From: Terebella lapidaria
Taxonomy: Eukaryota > Annelida > Polychaeta > Terebellida > Terebellidae
Assembly (NCBI GenBank): GCA_949152475.1
Contig: OX424561.1
Coordinates: 30,374,481-30,438,480 of the forward strand
Direction of reading: 5' to 3'
DNA length: 64,000 nt
The notes under the pieces are model-generated. The model had not been told where the DNA came from, ran no database searches, and saw nothing but the letters and a program-made list of their open reading frames with translations. Shown here piece after piece: positions 34,008 through 44,241 of this stretch. Numbering within the stretch: the first letter of the stretch is position 1; every line of letters begins with the position of its first letter. The position numbers were made by a program, and so were the translations under genes.

Positions 34008-34272
34008 ATATAATAATAATAATAATAATCAGATTTATTTAACGATGGTCCATGATGATAGGCAATTCTGCCTGTCTTCCCCATCCCCCGTCGAGTGACA
34101 ATTTTGAATTTGGAAAGCACATTCGAATGAAGAAACCTTTGCAGTGCCAGGATAAAAACTCCACCTACTTTGTGCCGTTGACGGGTATCGAACCCGCGTC
34201 ACCTACAGCCTCTGAGCTTCGTTGCTTCAAGAGCCACCAGTCCAATCCACTCGGCCACAGAGGTGGTGTCCA
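34008..34272 (-). mobile_element. tRNA-derived SINE inserted in the minisatellite
   Basis: Read on the minus strand it starts CCTCTGTGGCCGAGTGGAT (A box, 34245-34257), then GAAGCAACGAAGCTCAGAGG, then a canonical B box, GGTTCGATACCCG (34182-34196). It ends in an AAT-type tail adjacent to 34008. It is the same family as 26.63-27.24 kb but keeps better pol III promoter boxes. Confidence 0.85.
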
Positions 34273-35094
34273 ATATTGGACATATATCATTTCCTATATG
34301 TCCACAATTGATTCCTAAGCTGTAAAGTCGATAATAAGCGAGATATAAGCCATTTTGTGCTCTGACCTTGAAACTGGGGTCAGAGGTCAAATTCAAGGTC
34401 ACGAGAATATTCAGCATATATCATTTCCTATATGTCCACAATTGATCCCTAGGCTGTAAAATCAATAATAAGTGAGATATAAGCCATTTTGTGCTCTGAC
34501 CTTGAAAATGAGGTCAAAGGTCAAATTTAAGGTCATTAGGATATTCGGCATATATCATTTCCTATATGTCCACAATTGATTCCTAAGCTGTAAAGTCGAT
34601 AATAAGCGAGATATCAGCCATTTTGTGCTCTGACCTTGAAACCGAGGTCAGAGTTCAAAGTCAAGGTCACGAGAATATTCAGCATATATCATTTCCTATA
34701 TATCCACAATTGATTCCTAGTCTCTAATCTGAGAGTGAGATACTAGGCATAATGTGTCCCATTATAGAGCATAGGGGAATTTAACATGGGAAAGTCCCAT
34801 TTCGGCCGAGTTTGGGCCAAAATGGTCCACTTCGAGCGATTCAAGCGCAACGAAATTTATGGACATCATAGGAGTACATATGAGGAGTCTTATGTATCAA
34901 AAATAAAAAAAAAGTTACAGATTTTGAGAAAATGGCCGCCAAAGCCCAAAATCAGGCATTTTTCGTCGAAAACGACCGCCATTTTGAAAAAAATGTGAAA
35001 ATCAAAAAACTAAAAAATACCTCCATCTTGAATTATTTTTAAGTATTTTTGTGCAAAATTTCAGAAAAATTTGCCCGTAAACCAAAAAGATAAA

Positions 35095-35167
35095 AATGTG
35101 GACGACGACGACGACGACGACGACGGACGACGACGACGACGACGACGACGGACGACGGACGACGGAC
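35095..35167. repeat. GAC microsatellite
   Basis: A run of GAC/GACG units inside the tail of the Helitron-like element. The copy at 22753-22780 has a shorter version. Confidence 0.9.
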
Positions 35168-35330
35168 GCAACGCCATGCCAATAGGTTATCGGACCATAG
35201 GTTCGGTAACCTAAAAATTCCTCCCTACCCAGTTTTGAAACAAGAAAATGCAGCAAACTGCGGAAGACGACATTAGAGCTTGAGCACATCATCAGCACCA
35301 CGACAGCTGAATGTATCTTACACAACGTTA

Positions 35331-35357
35331 CCCCCCCCCCCCCCCCCCCCTCCCCCC
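35331..35357. repeat. Poly-C tract
   Basis: A run of about 20 C followed by T and six more C. A run this long is prone to length error and to structure. Confidence 0.9.
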
Positions 35358-35867
35358 AAGAAAAGAAGAAGCCATAATTTTATCCCCTACATGATTCCAA
35401 ATTATGAGGAATACCTGCATCTGATATCATCAGATATAGCATAACACATGGCATTTCTGGGCAAATTAAAATAACAGTTAAAAATAAAAAGACTTCGCAA
35501 TCCAGCACAGAACACCAACTCAATTGTCATTTTTTATGGGATCGATCGTGTGTGTATGTTTGGATGTATGTATGTCACAAACGTGGCACGTCTGTTGTAT
35601 GGGGACAGATTTTTTTCCATTTGGGGCACGTTCTGGCCCTTTCTGCTCCCTCTATCGATATGCCAACTTTGGAATTTCTTCGTGCATCCATGTTGACGTA
35701 GCTGCAAATTTAATTGTCGAGTCGGGTGAGGGCAAGTGAGAAAATACAAGCAGTCGCCTGACGGGCAACCACAAATTTGCGGCCAAATCTTAGACATATT
35801 ATTCAAATAAATGTGGTCAACCTGTCAAGATTGATTCACCACCGTATTGATTTACCGAGTGCTGGAT

Positions 35868-36012
35868 GGCACATCAATACTTTGTATGTACATAAATTAT
35901 GCGAATTACGCAGTTAGCCAATAGCATTTGTGGGTTTACCATGACACATCAGAACTTTGTATGTACATTAATTATGCAAATTACGAAGTCAGCCAATAGC
36001 ATGCGCGGGTTT
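35868..36012. repeat. Direct repeat of about 74 bases, two copies
   Basis: CACATCAATACTTTGTATGT and the following bases through AGCCAATAGCATTTGTGGGTTT recur with about ten changes at 35945-36012. Confidence 0.75.
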
Positions 36013-36323
36013 CTCAGATCGTGTGCATGTTTACGATGTTGCATAGCAACGCATCTACCGAACGAACATGTTCCAAGTATTTGAAGCGTGCCGAATAAGT
36101 AGGCGAGATACGGTGGCTGCTGTTTTCCGGTTACAAAGCGATACTGGATACTGTACTATGTTATTGTTAATATCAGAATATAATATGATTTGATGATTGA
36201 AAGGAAGAAATTTGGATCTAGAGTGCAATAACAAGTTATTAACAACACCATGCATTTCATTGACTGAAATATTGTGTAAACTCTGATTTTTACCAACATC
36301 GCTAGCCGCGAAGCGGCTAGGCG

Positions 36324-37119
36324 GGCTTGGACTAATTTGCACTCCGCGCCAGCGCGCCGCGCCGCGCCGCGCGCCGCGCTAAATATGGCGCGGCGCGCTA
36401 GTTTGTTCCAGAAGGGAGGGAAGTAGGCCTAATATTTAATTTAGCCTACGTGCATTGTAAAGAAATGGCTTCGATCCGCCCGCGCTGATGGAGTTCTTGT
36501 TATTGCATTAAACACCGACGACAAATTTATAGGACAATATATTCGAAGTTTAGAAGCAAGCTAAATAGTCTGCACTAAATCCAAAATTACCAAACAAACA
36601 CTCAATATGGATTTGCTCAATATGGACTTAATTCAGAATGTAGATGTTAGTGCTTTTATTTTTATTCCTTTGTTTTTTGTCATTGGTTAATCGTGATGTC
36701 ATATTTATCCATCAGGCCTTTCTCGTCCTCCCTATTTGTCAAAGAAGGGCAGTGTGTCCTACTATTTTTGTAGGTTTTGAGAGCGCTAAACTTGTTTACC
36801 CCTAGAACTGTTTACTACTAGAATTGTTTACCACAGTGCTGTAACACTGCAATTAATGCTGTTAAAACAGTGATGACATTTCTCTGAGTAACACGATAAT
36901 TTTAGCACGATCACCCGTAATTGGACTGAACTACGATAATTGTGACCTATGATATCGACAATCTTCAGACAGGGGCGGGTGCAGTTTTTAGGTTACCGTA
37001 CCTTTGGTCCTTTTCGGTCGCTATAGATCTATATGATAAGCCAAACACCACTAAAATATAAAATACGTGCACGCCGCGCCGCGCGCCGCGCTCGCGCGGA
37101 GTGCAAATTAGTCTAAGCC
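36324..37119. mobile_element. TIR DNA transposon with 9-bp target duplication
   Basis: The left terminus reads GGCTTGGACTAATTTGCACT and the right terminus is its reverse complement with one mismatch; the TIR extends into very GC-rich CGCGCC repeats. The 9-base sequence GGCTAGGCG lies directly outside both ends (36315-36323 and 37120-37128). A 9-bp duplication is usual for Mutator-like elements. The 796-base element has no transposase frame, so it is non-autonomous. GC-rich ends contrast with an AT-rich centre. Confidence 0.85.
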
Positions 37120-37128
37120 GGCTAGGCG

Positions 37129-37763
37129 CCATGTTTGGTAGTGTATTCACACATCCATGGAGCCATGGAGGACCCAAATATGGCGCAGCTAATACTGCAT
37201 TTTGGCTGAAGCCGTCTGGATAGTTGTGTAGGTTAGGGGGGTTTGGGGGGTTTACCCCCCAATCTACGACCCATATTCACCTAAATTTTTGTAGTGTGAT
37301 TCATACACTTACTTTTGGTTACGATAGATCTAGTATGGTCGCAACAGCTCATTCGGTTTGTTTTTCAATATGTATTTCATTGCAATGTCGCTTTTGCATT
37401 GCTATAACTGTATTGTGCACAGTATTGAATGACGTCATCTTTATGCGTATATAGCTTTTGCATAGCAACCAATCATATCGCGTCATTGTACCACGCCCCT
37501 AGCAACAACAAAGGTCAAGGTAGATCTAGTCGCGTGCGTCACTTGGCGCTAGTTTTGTTTTGATTACGCTGCCAGCCCAGCCTCACTCAGTCTCAGGTTC
37601 AATGAGTGCAAAACGTCGCACGTGCTCTCTGCCACATTTGAGGCGGATCTAGATGCAACGGCTGATCTCAGTTATGAAGAGATATTTATTTTATCGACTT
37701 TGCAACTGTACATACATCAGTCCAAGCGACGCGAGCTCCGCTCGCTTGATCTGTACATACATA
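37129..37763. other. Spacer between two mobile elements
   Basis: No supported gene. It includes a G-rich to C-rich stretch at 37236-37261 (GGGGGGTTTGGGGGGTTTAC followed by CCCCCC) that could form a hairpin. Confidence 0.4.
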
Positions 37764-38498
37764 TGTAAAGTTATTGACTACCGTCCGCTCTTCGGGATCC
37801 TCGAGGATAGTCCTCTCTCATCCGAGTCCTTGCGGACGCGCATCCGCTATTCCGGATCCTCGCGGCAGGGCCGCTCACCGGAGGTCGCGGCGGACACGGT
37901 AACTACTTCATCATTAACGGTAACCAGGTAACAGCCCACCCGACACTCCCAGGCCTACGGACACCGTTCAGAAACTGGTTCATCACCACGGTGTTAACTG
38001 GCGGGGCCTGGCGAGCCGCGGTCTGCCTCGGGGACGGAACCCCGTACAGTCCGACATGCTGGCCAGAGCCTCTGTCACATGTCCCGGGAAGGGAGAGAGC
38101 TGGCGATCCACAGGGCCGAAGGCCCCCGAGTCAGCAACTCGTCTCTCCCAGCCCGGGCCTCCCCACGGAAATCGTCCCCAGGGCTCTAGGAGCCCACTAC
38201 TCAGACCCAGGGAACACAAAGCTCATGGCGAGCCTCGTGTGCGTCCTAGTCTCGATCTTGGACAATCTCCTCGAACGAGTCGCTTCCAGTGTATATATAA
38301 TACACCAGAAACTGCAGGGCGCACGCGAGGTTAAATCGATCCATTGTTATAGTTTACTGGAGCGTAAATTACAATACGTCGCCGTGGCAACGCACGCTCG
38401 AACGGAGCATGTCAAAACAAGGCCAAGTACAGAAAGGCCACATAAATGGCTTTTATGTTTACAATCACCTGCCGTGTGCTTAGGGCAAAATCGCCACA
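37764..38498 (-). repeat. 3' LTR of Gypsy element
   Basis: On the minus strand it begins TGTGGCGATTTTGCCC and ends ...CTTTACA, so it has the standard TG...CA ends. A TATATAATA-like box lies near 38291-38300. Short open frames inside the LTR are duplicated in the other LTR and are not genes. Confidence 0.95.
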
Positions 38499-38512
38499 TT
38501 ACCCCCTTCTTA
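38499..38512 (-). other. Polypurine tract
   Basis: On the minus strand AAGAAGGGGGTAA directly precedes the 3' LTR, in the position of the plus-strand primer of LTR elements. Confidence 0.75.
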
Positions 38513-41130
38513 CAATGTTGGTCCCCAACATGTTCCGCCCGCGCCCAAAATGCTCGAAACCCGACGAAGGCTTCGCATGGCGGGGGCCGGAAGAAGGCAC
38601 GATGGCAACGCCCGGAAGTCACGGCGCAAACACTAGGACTTTAAGAGTCCCTTTTGGAAGAATGGGGAACTACCCCCGGACTTATGGAGTAAACTATAAC
38701 GCGCTTTGCAATTTTGAATAAATCCTCATAAACAAGCTAAAATTTTGACCGAGGTGGTCCAAAACCGTGTGATGACCTTGAAAGGCCATCCATTATAAAA
38801 GGACGGTGTGTCGAGTCTTTGGAATATCTTTAAGGTTAGACTTTAAATTTGGAAATTTTGTAAAACGGCACACCGAGTGATCAAAAGTGATAGTACCTCT
38901 AAAATGTTGCCGACCGCCCTGCCGGCCGGCTCCTCAGATCCGCAGAACGGGTCTGAGGCAGGGCGGAGCCGCGGAAGCGACTCCGGCACGCCCGCATGAC
39001 ATATGTACATCTAGCAGACACACATACACCTGCGGACAGCTGTCGCAGACAGCTATCAAAGCCAACGCGGCAAGCCGCATCGACTGCCAGTATCTGTATA
39101 CTGCAACCCGCACAGGCCTGTGTACAGACACGCAGATGGACGGACGTCTGCACTTTCATGCAGCCGCCCGCCCGCCCGCACATCTTCAGCACGGCCCGCA
39201 TGGGGAGTTTACAACTGACAAAATCACCCGCATCTCGAACACCGGACACGCGGATCCCGCGGAATCCAGCGCCGCATCGGCGGACGAAATGCGGATGGCA
39301 CAAAACACATGTGCTACACATCTGGAGATTAACAAATAATCCGGGTACGACATTTTTACATATATATACATGTAACAAATGACAGCTATACTACACGTGC
39401 AGCAATGCACGCGGTGTCGCTGCAAAACTCTGTCCCCGGTCACACTGACACACTGCCGTACCAACATACAAACACCATAAAACTCATGCGGAGGCAGTCA
39501 TTTCCCTCCGGTGACTCCAAATCAAACCATGTATACGGGTAGAAACGCATTTCTATCCCGGGGGACCTCGCAAATAACTACAGTAATTAAGATCAGTCAT
39601 TAGCTAAAGCTTCCGCACTGGCGGTAAATGACGTGAAACTAATCACCAAAGCAAGGTAGAAATTGGGCATAAAATTGACAGTAACCACTAACTTGTGGCT
39701 TGTACGAATATGTCAGACGAAAACGACAATAAATTGTCATTCTCCAGTCTTTTCAAATATCACAGCAATCCGTCACTGTCAAAATTAGCGCAACTCCTTA
39801 CACCCCTCTCGCGAAAGCAGAAATCTCCCGATTTCTTACTCTCTATTGCACCGGAAAGGAAATTTCACATACTTGACTCACTTTGTATCAGTAAATGAGC
39901 AAGAACAGAATTCTCCAGAGACACGCCGCACACTTGTGGCTTATAATCCTCCCATAAATAATAAATGAGATGGAAAATAAACAAAATCACTCCCCATAGC
40001 CGCTGGCACGCTTACAGGGCGATCGGACATACCCATGACGTCCGGACAGACAATCGGGCGCCCTATGGGCGTTTGCAAAGCGCCCACTAGCAACCCCGAC
40101 GTACTGCCCGGCCGCGGAGCGGTGCCCGGTCCAGCCCAGAGCCTCCTCAAACGACTACCGGAGCGCGGAGCCAATAGATTTAGACGCGGAGCCGGCATGG
40201 TCCATAACCGCACTGGTTAGGGGGCGAACCCTTCATACCGGCGCCCAATCTAGAGGCGCCCAAAGATGGTGAAAGCAATAGCCGGCGGACGTCCGGGGCT
40301 GCCCGCGGACGGAGTCCAGGCCGGACGTCTACCATTGTACGGCGTATTGCCCTTATCCAATGAAGATGAAATTGGAATTAGAAGCCACCACAAGTGTTGC
40401 GCATGTAATATACGACCCCCTTCTTAGAAGGAGGCCGGGGTTCCGGTCATTCCGGCCGGACCGCATATTGTAAGGTACGATCCGGACGAGAACGAGCGTC
40501 ACCCGCTGCCGCGGCTGGTCCGCACACGCGGACTTAACAACCGCTCCATTATCATAATGGATAGTCGGTTTCCTGCCGTAAGAAACCTTAATTACTATAA
40601 CCGTAATTATAGTAATGGCTCACGGGGGATAACTACACCGAAGTGCGTCATCTTAAAGCGCCGCGGACGCCGGACGAGTCACGCGGACGAACCGCGGACG
40701 TCAGTCCTAACGTGCGGACACTATCCCCGCGTCCAGAGCCAGTTCCCCAAATCCGTGGGAAGACGCTTCTCCCGTAGCGGACGTAAATCCCAACCTCAGT
40801 CTGGCCATATAAGAGGTTGTCCCGGGACCAGGGGCGTCCGGCCGAATCAGTAAATTCGTCCGGCCAGCGTAACCGTTGTGCGGATTACGCCGGACAGCCG
40901 TCCACAAGGTGCGGACAGGCCATCCGCACGTCCCTGGCGCTAGAAACTACAGGAGGGCGGATGCGGAGCGGCGGCGTTACGACATGAAAGTCTCCGCGGA
41001 CCTCAACTCCGAAGATGGCCACAAAGTAGCCACCCGCGGAGGTAAGTCGTGCGGACTCTCACGGAACGACCTAAAACCCATCCATAGTATGACAGACGGG
41101 TACCGCAGACGCATCCGCATGGGCGGAAGG
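38513..41130 (-). other. Long 3' non-coding region of Gypsy element
   Basis: About 2.6 kb lies between the end of pol and the polypurine tract. It is rich in CGGAC/GTCCG words and has several short open frames on both strands, the longest about 159 codons on the minus strand at 38899-39378. None shows a signal peptide, membrane segment or envelope-like motif. It could be a decayed third gene or a true untranslated region. Confidence 0.6.
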
Positions 41131-44100
41131 TTATTCCCACCCATACCGGGCTGGCGCACGTGGTTTCCGGCGTGGCCGCCCGTCATCCGCAGGTACTGGA
41201 GGGAGTGGGGGTACCTGCGGATCGCCGTCATCTGGCTGATAGCCACCCAGTCCATCATCTGACGGGTCAGAGAGGTCCGGGAGGCCCACCATACGGCGCA
41301 CACGCTCGTCCGGAGTCCGCGGATGCTGACCGGACGGATCCCATACGGGAGCATCATCCGGTTCCGCATCTTGAATTAGCGGATCCATGACAAGCGGGCC
41401 CTCGTACTTCTTCAGATTATCGATATGGACAACCAGAACCCTGTCCGGATCGGAATCCCTCCGGATCCGGTAGTCCACATCTGTCACCTGTTTCAGTACG
41501 GTAAACGGGCCTATCCACGGCTTAGCAAATTTATTGCCTTGCTTAAGCGGCGGATAATAGTAGCGCACCTTGTCGCCTTCCGCAAAAGCTGGCCTACCCT
41601 TAGCATGGGCGTCATAGCCTCGCTTCTGCCGGAGGGCAGACTTGTCCAGGCGCGCGCGCGCGAAATCATGGGCGTTCGCCAGGGCGCGGCGAATCCACTC
41701 CACGTATTCCGGACCGCACTGGGGTACCGCGCCGGTCTCTGCCGCAGTTGGGTACATAATATCCACGGGCAAATTTAACTCCCGGCCGTACAACATCGCG
41801 TGCGGAGTAACTCCGGTCGAAGAGTGGACCGACGACCTGTACGCCATTAAGACATACGGGAGGTGGTCATCCCAATCATTCGCACGATCATTCACAAAGG
41901 CCGCCAGCATGTTGAGGACCGATCGATTAAAGCGTTCGACCTGGCCATCAGACTGGGGCCTGTAGGGGGTGGTCCGCACCTTGGTACTCCCTAGCATCTG
42001 TGCTAGGTTCCGGAACAGGTTGCTCTCAAATTGCGTGCCCTGATCCGAATGTACCTGTTTAGGTACCCCATGGTACACCACCCATCTATTCACCAATAAC
42101 CGAGCTACCTCGTCCGCAGTCTGGCGGCGCAGTGGGTAGGCGTCGGTATACTTGGTAAAATAGTCGGATATCACCAGGATGTACCGGAAACCGCGCGGGG
42201 TGACCCGGTGGGTATCCAGTATATCCAAAGCTATCCGATCAAACGGCGCGCCCGCCTTAACCGTGGTTAAGGGGTGGCGGCCAGGAGTCGGGACTCCTTT
42301 GCGAGCTTGACACCGAGGGCAGGCTGCGCACCACCGTTGCACGTCCAAGCCGCTACCAGGCCAATGAAAGCGCTGTTGTAGCCTATGGACGGTCCTCCGG
42401 ATTCCCAAGTGACCGGTCACCCGGAGGTCATGCAACTGGTGGAGTACTTCTTTCCGCAGCTCCGCCGGAAGCACCAACTGCCATATTGGAGGCAGTGGGG
42501 TCGGTGGCTCATAGCGCCGGTACAGGAGGCCATCCCTCACGGAGAGTCGTTCCCACTGAGATACTAGAGACAAGGTCTCCTCCCTGTAGGTCTTCCGCTC
42601 ATCCTTCGAGGGCTTCTGGCCGGCCTCAAGGGCTGTGATTACCGGTGCCAGAGCTCTGTCAGCTCTCTGCGCCGCAGCTATCTGCGCCGGAGAGTAGCCA
42701 CCCAAGTAATTAGGCTCCTCATCCGTCGCGTCCGGCTGCGCCGCAGCGGCCATCACCACAGGGGGCAAGGACCGCTCATACTCAGACTCTCCGGAGGACG
42801 AGGGTACCCACGAGGAGTACACCGCCGGACTCGAGGAAGACTCGCTGGAGCTGAGCCGCACCTCCGCTTCATATGCGGGACGCCCTCGCCGATATCGGCG
42901 GGTCCGCGCGCGGAGATGAGCCCTAGACGCTCCGGCCGCCGTGTTGTTAGAGGGGGCGGCGGCCTGCGGTCTCCCCGGAACGTCCAATTCCGAGTCTGAG
43001 GACGAATCCGCGGCTTGCTGGAATGGTGCCATCCCTGCACAACCCGGATTCTTGCACTTATGACAACGGGACAGGCCGTCCGCGTTGCCGTGCAACTTAC
43101 CAGCGCGATGCTCTATCTGCATGTCATACTCTTGGAGTTTGACGAGCCACCGCGCCACCAAGCCATCGGCCTCACTATAGTTGAGGAGCCATCTCAGCGA
43201 ACTATGATCAGTCCGCAAACGGAAATGGCGTCCCAACAAATAGTGCCGGAAGCGCTTGGTCATCGTAACCACCGCGAGCAACTCGCGATGAGTGGTACAG
43301 TAGTTCATTTGAGAGCGGCTCAAGGCCACACTCGCATAAGCTACTACCCGCTCTTGCCCGTCCACGATCTGCGAGAGGACACCGCCGAGCGCGAAGTTAC
43401 TCGCGTCGGTGTCCAAGATGAACTCGCAGTCCGGACGAGGGTGCCGCAGCACCGGGGCCACTACCAAGGCCTGCCGGAGTCCCGAGAAGGCGTTAGCCTG
43501 CTCGGCGGACCAAACAAAATCGGCGCCCTTTTCCGTGAGGATAGTAAGGGGACGCGCGATCTCCGCAAAGCCGCGAATAAACCTGCGGTGGTAGCTCGCG
43601 AAGCCCAAGAAGGACCTCACGTCCGCCACGTTACATGGCGGAGGCCATTTCTGCACGGCCGCCACCTTTGCGGGGTCTGGTCTCACTCCGGTGCCCGTTA
43701 CCATGAAGCCCAAGTACAGGATTTCCTGCGCGAATAGCTCGCACTTACTTGGCTTCAATTTAAGCCCTGCTCCGCGGATGCGATGGAGCACCATCTGGAG
43801 GTTGGTGAGGGTTTCCTCGAACGACCGGCCATACACGACGACATCGTCGATGTAGACCATACATCGCTTCCAGAGGAACCCTTTGAGTACCATCTCCATG
43901 AGGCGCTCGAACGTCGCTGGTGCGTTACAGAGCCCGAACGGCATTACCTTGAATTGGTAGAGCCCGTTCTTGGTAACGAAGGCAGTCTTCGCCCGATCAC
44001 TCTCCTCCATCTCCACCTGCCAATACCCGGAGGCCAGATCCAGAGCACAGAAATAGTGCGACCCGGCCAGGGCATCGAAGGTATCCTCAATGTGCGGGAG

Positions 44101-44241
44101 AGGATATGAGTCCTTCCGCGTGGCATCGTTGAGTTTCCGATAGTCCACGCAGAACCTCCACGAGCCGTCCTTCTTCTTCACCATAACCACCGGACTGGCC
44201 CAAGGGCTGTCACTGGGTTCGATGATGTCCAAGTCGAGCAT
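41131..44241 (-). CDS. pol: Gypsy pol: reverse transcriptase, RNase H, integrase
   Basis: This is 1,036 residues from the ATG at 44241. RT starts at once (IIEPSDSPWASPVV) and has the catalytic YIDD at 130-133. RNase H follows with DTDAS near 277-281 and TDHSSLRWL. The integrase has an HHCC zinc finger (HDLRVTGHLG to CAACPRC), a catalytic core with LDILD, HSDQGTQFES and the Glu in QVERFNRS, and a C-terminal region with HIDNLKKYEGP. The tail, rich in Pro and Asp, has no chromodomain that I can see. The N-terminal part of RT is read in the preceding protease frame, so this ATG is an internal reading position: protease to pol is a one-base frame change at about 44241. Confidence 0.9.
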   Translation of the reverse strand: MLDLDIIEPSDSPWASPVVMVKKKDGSWRFCVDYRKLNDATRKDSYPLPHIEDTFDALAGSHYFCALDLASGYWQVEMEESDRAKTAFVTKNGLYQFKVMPFGLCNAPATFERLMEMVLKGFLWKRCMVYIDDVVVYGRSFEETLTNLQMVLHRIRGAGLKLKPSKCELFAQEILYLGFMVTGTGVRPDPAKVAAVQKWPPPCNVADVRSFLGFASYHRRFIRGFAEIARPLTILTEKGADFVWSAEQANAFSGLRQALVVAPVLRHPRPDCEFILDTDASNFALGGVLSQIVDGQERVVAYASVALSRSQMNYCTTHRELLAVVTMTKRFRHYLLGRHFRLRTDHSSLRWLLNYSEADGLVARWLVKLQEYDMQIEHRAGKLHGNADGLSRCHKCKNPGCAGMAPFQQAADSSSDSELDVPGRPQAAAPSNNTAAGASRAHLRARTRRYRRGRPAYEAEVRLSSSESSSSPAVYSSWVPSSSGESEYERSLPPVVMAAAAQPDATDEEPNYLGGYSPAQIAAAQRADRALAPVITALEAGQKPSKDERKTYREETLSLVSQWERLSVRDGLLYRRYEPPTPLPPIWQLVLPAELRKEVLHQLHDLRVTGHLGIRRTVHRLQQRFHWPGSGLDVQRWCAACPRCQARKGVPTPGRHPLTTVKAGAPFDRIALDILDTHRVTPRGFRYILVISDYFTKYTDAYPLRRQTADEVARLLVNRWVVYHGVPKQVHSDQGTQFESNLFRNLAQMLGSTKVRTTPYRPQSDGQVERFNRSVLNMLAAFVNDRANDWDDHLPYVLMAYRSSVHSSTGVTPHAMLYGRELNLPVDIMYPTAAETGAVPQCGPEYVEWIRRALANAHDFARARLDKSALRQKRGYDAHAKGRPAFAEGDKVRYYYPPLKQGNKFAKPWIGPFTVLKQVTDVDYRIRRDSDPDRVLVVHIDNLKKYEGPLVMDPLIQDAEPDDAPVWDPSGQHPRTPDERVRRMVGLPDLSDPSDDGLGGYQPDDGDPQVPPLPPVPADDGRPRRKPRAPARYGWE

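Larger units (their letters stand above)
33112..35216 (+). mobile_element. Helitron-like non-autonomous element, most complete copy
   Basis: The left end has a small hairpin, AGCCC-AA-GGGCT (33119-33130), then GGTTACCGGACAATAT. The core is about ten units of a 134-base minisatellite, interrupted by a SINE at 34008-34272. The tail has ATGGGAAAGTCCCATTTCGG, several ATGGCCGCC words and a GAC microsatellite. The right end is a hairpin, AGGTTATCGGACC-ATA-GGTTCGGTAACCT (35184-35212), and then CTAA. Terminal hairpins, a CTAA-like 3' end, a central minisatellite and no transposase recall non-autonomous Helitron2/HINE elements; that classification is inference. Related copies lie at 21.5-22.8, about 59.1-60.4 (minus) and 63.9 kb. 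Confidence 0.7.

Noticed and set aside
37991..38644. 217-codon plus-strand frame and its partner at 47993-48529
   Set aside because: They lie inside the two LTRs of the Gypsy element and are duplicated with them; the first only extends into adjacent sequence.
38887..39378. Possible envelope gene in the 3' region of the Gypsy element
   Set aside because: Frames of 128-159 codons overlap on both strands, with no signal peptide, membrane anchor or glycosylation pattern.
43015..43737. 240-codon plus-strand frame
   Set aside because: Antisense shadow of the GC-rich Gypsy pol gene, as are the plus frames at 44.2-47.7 kb.
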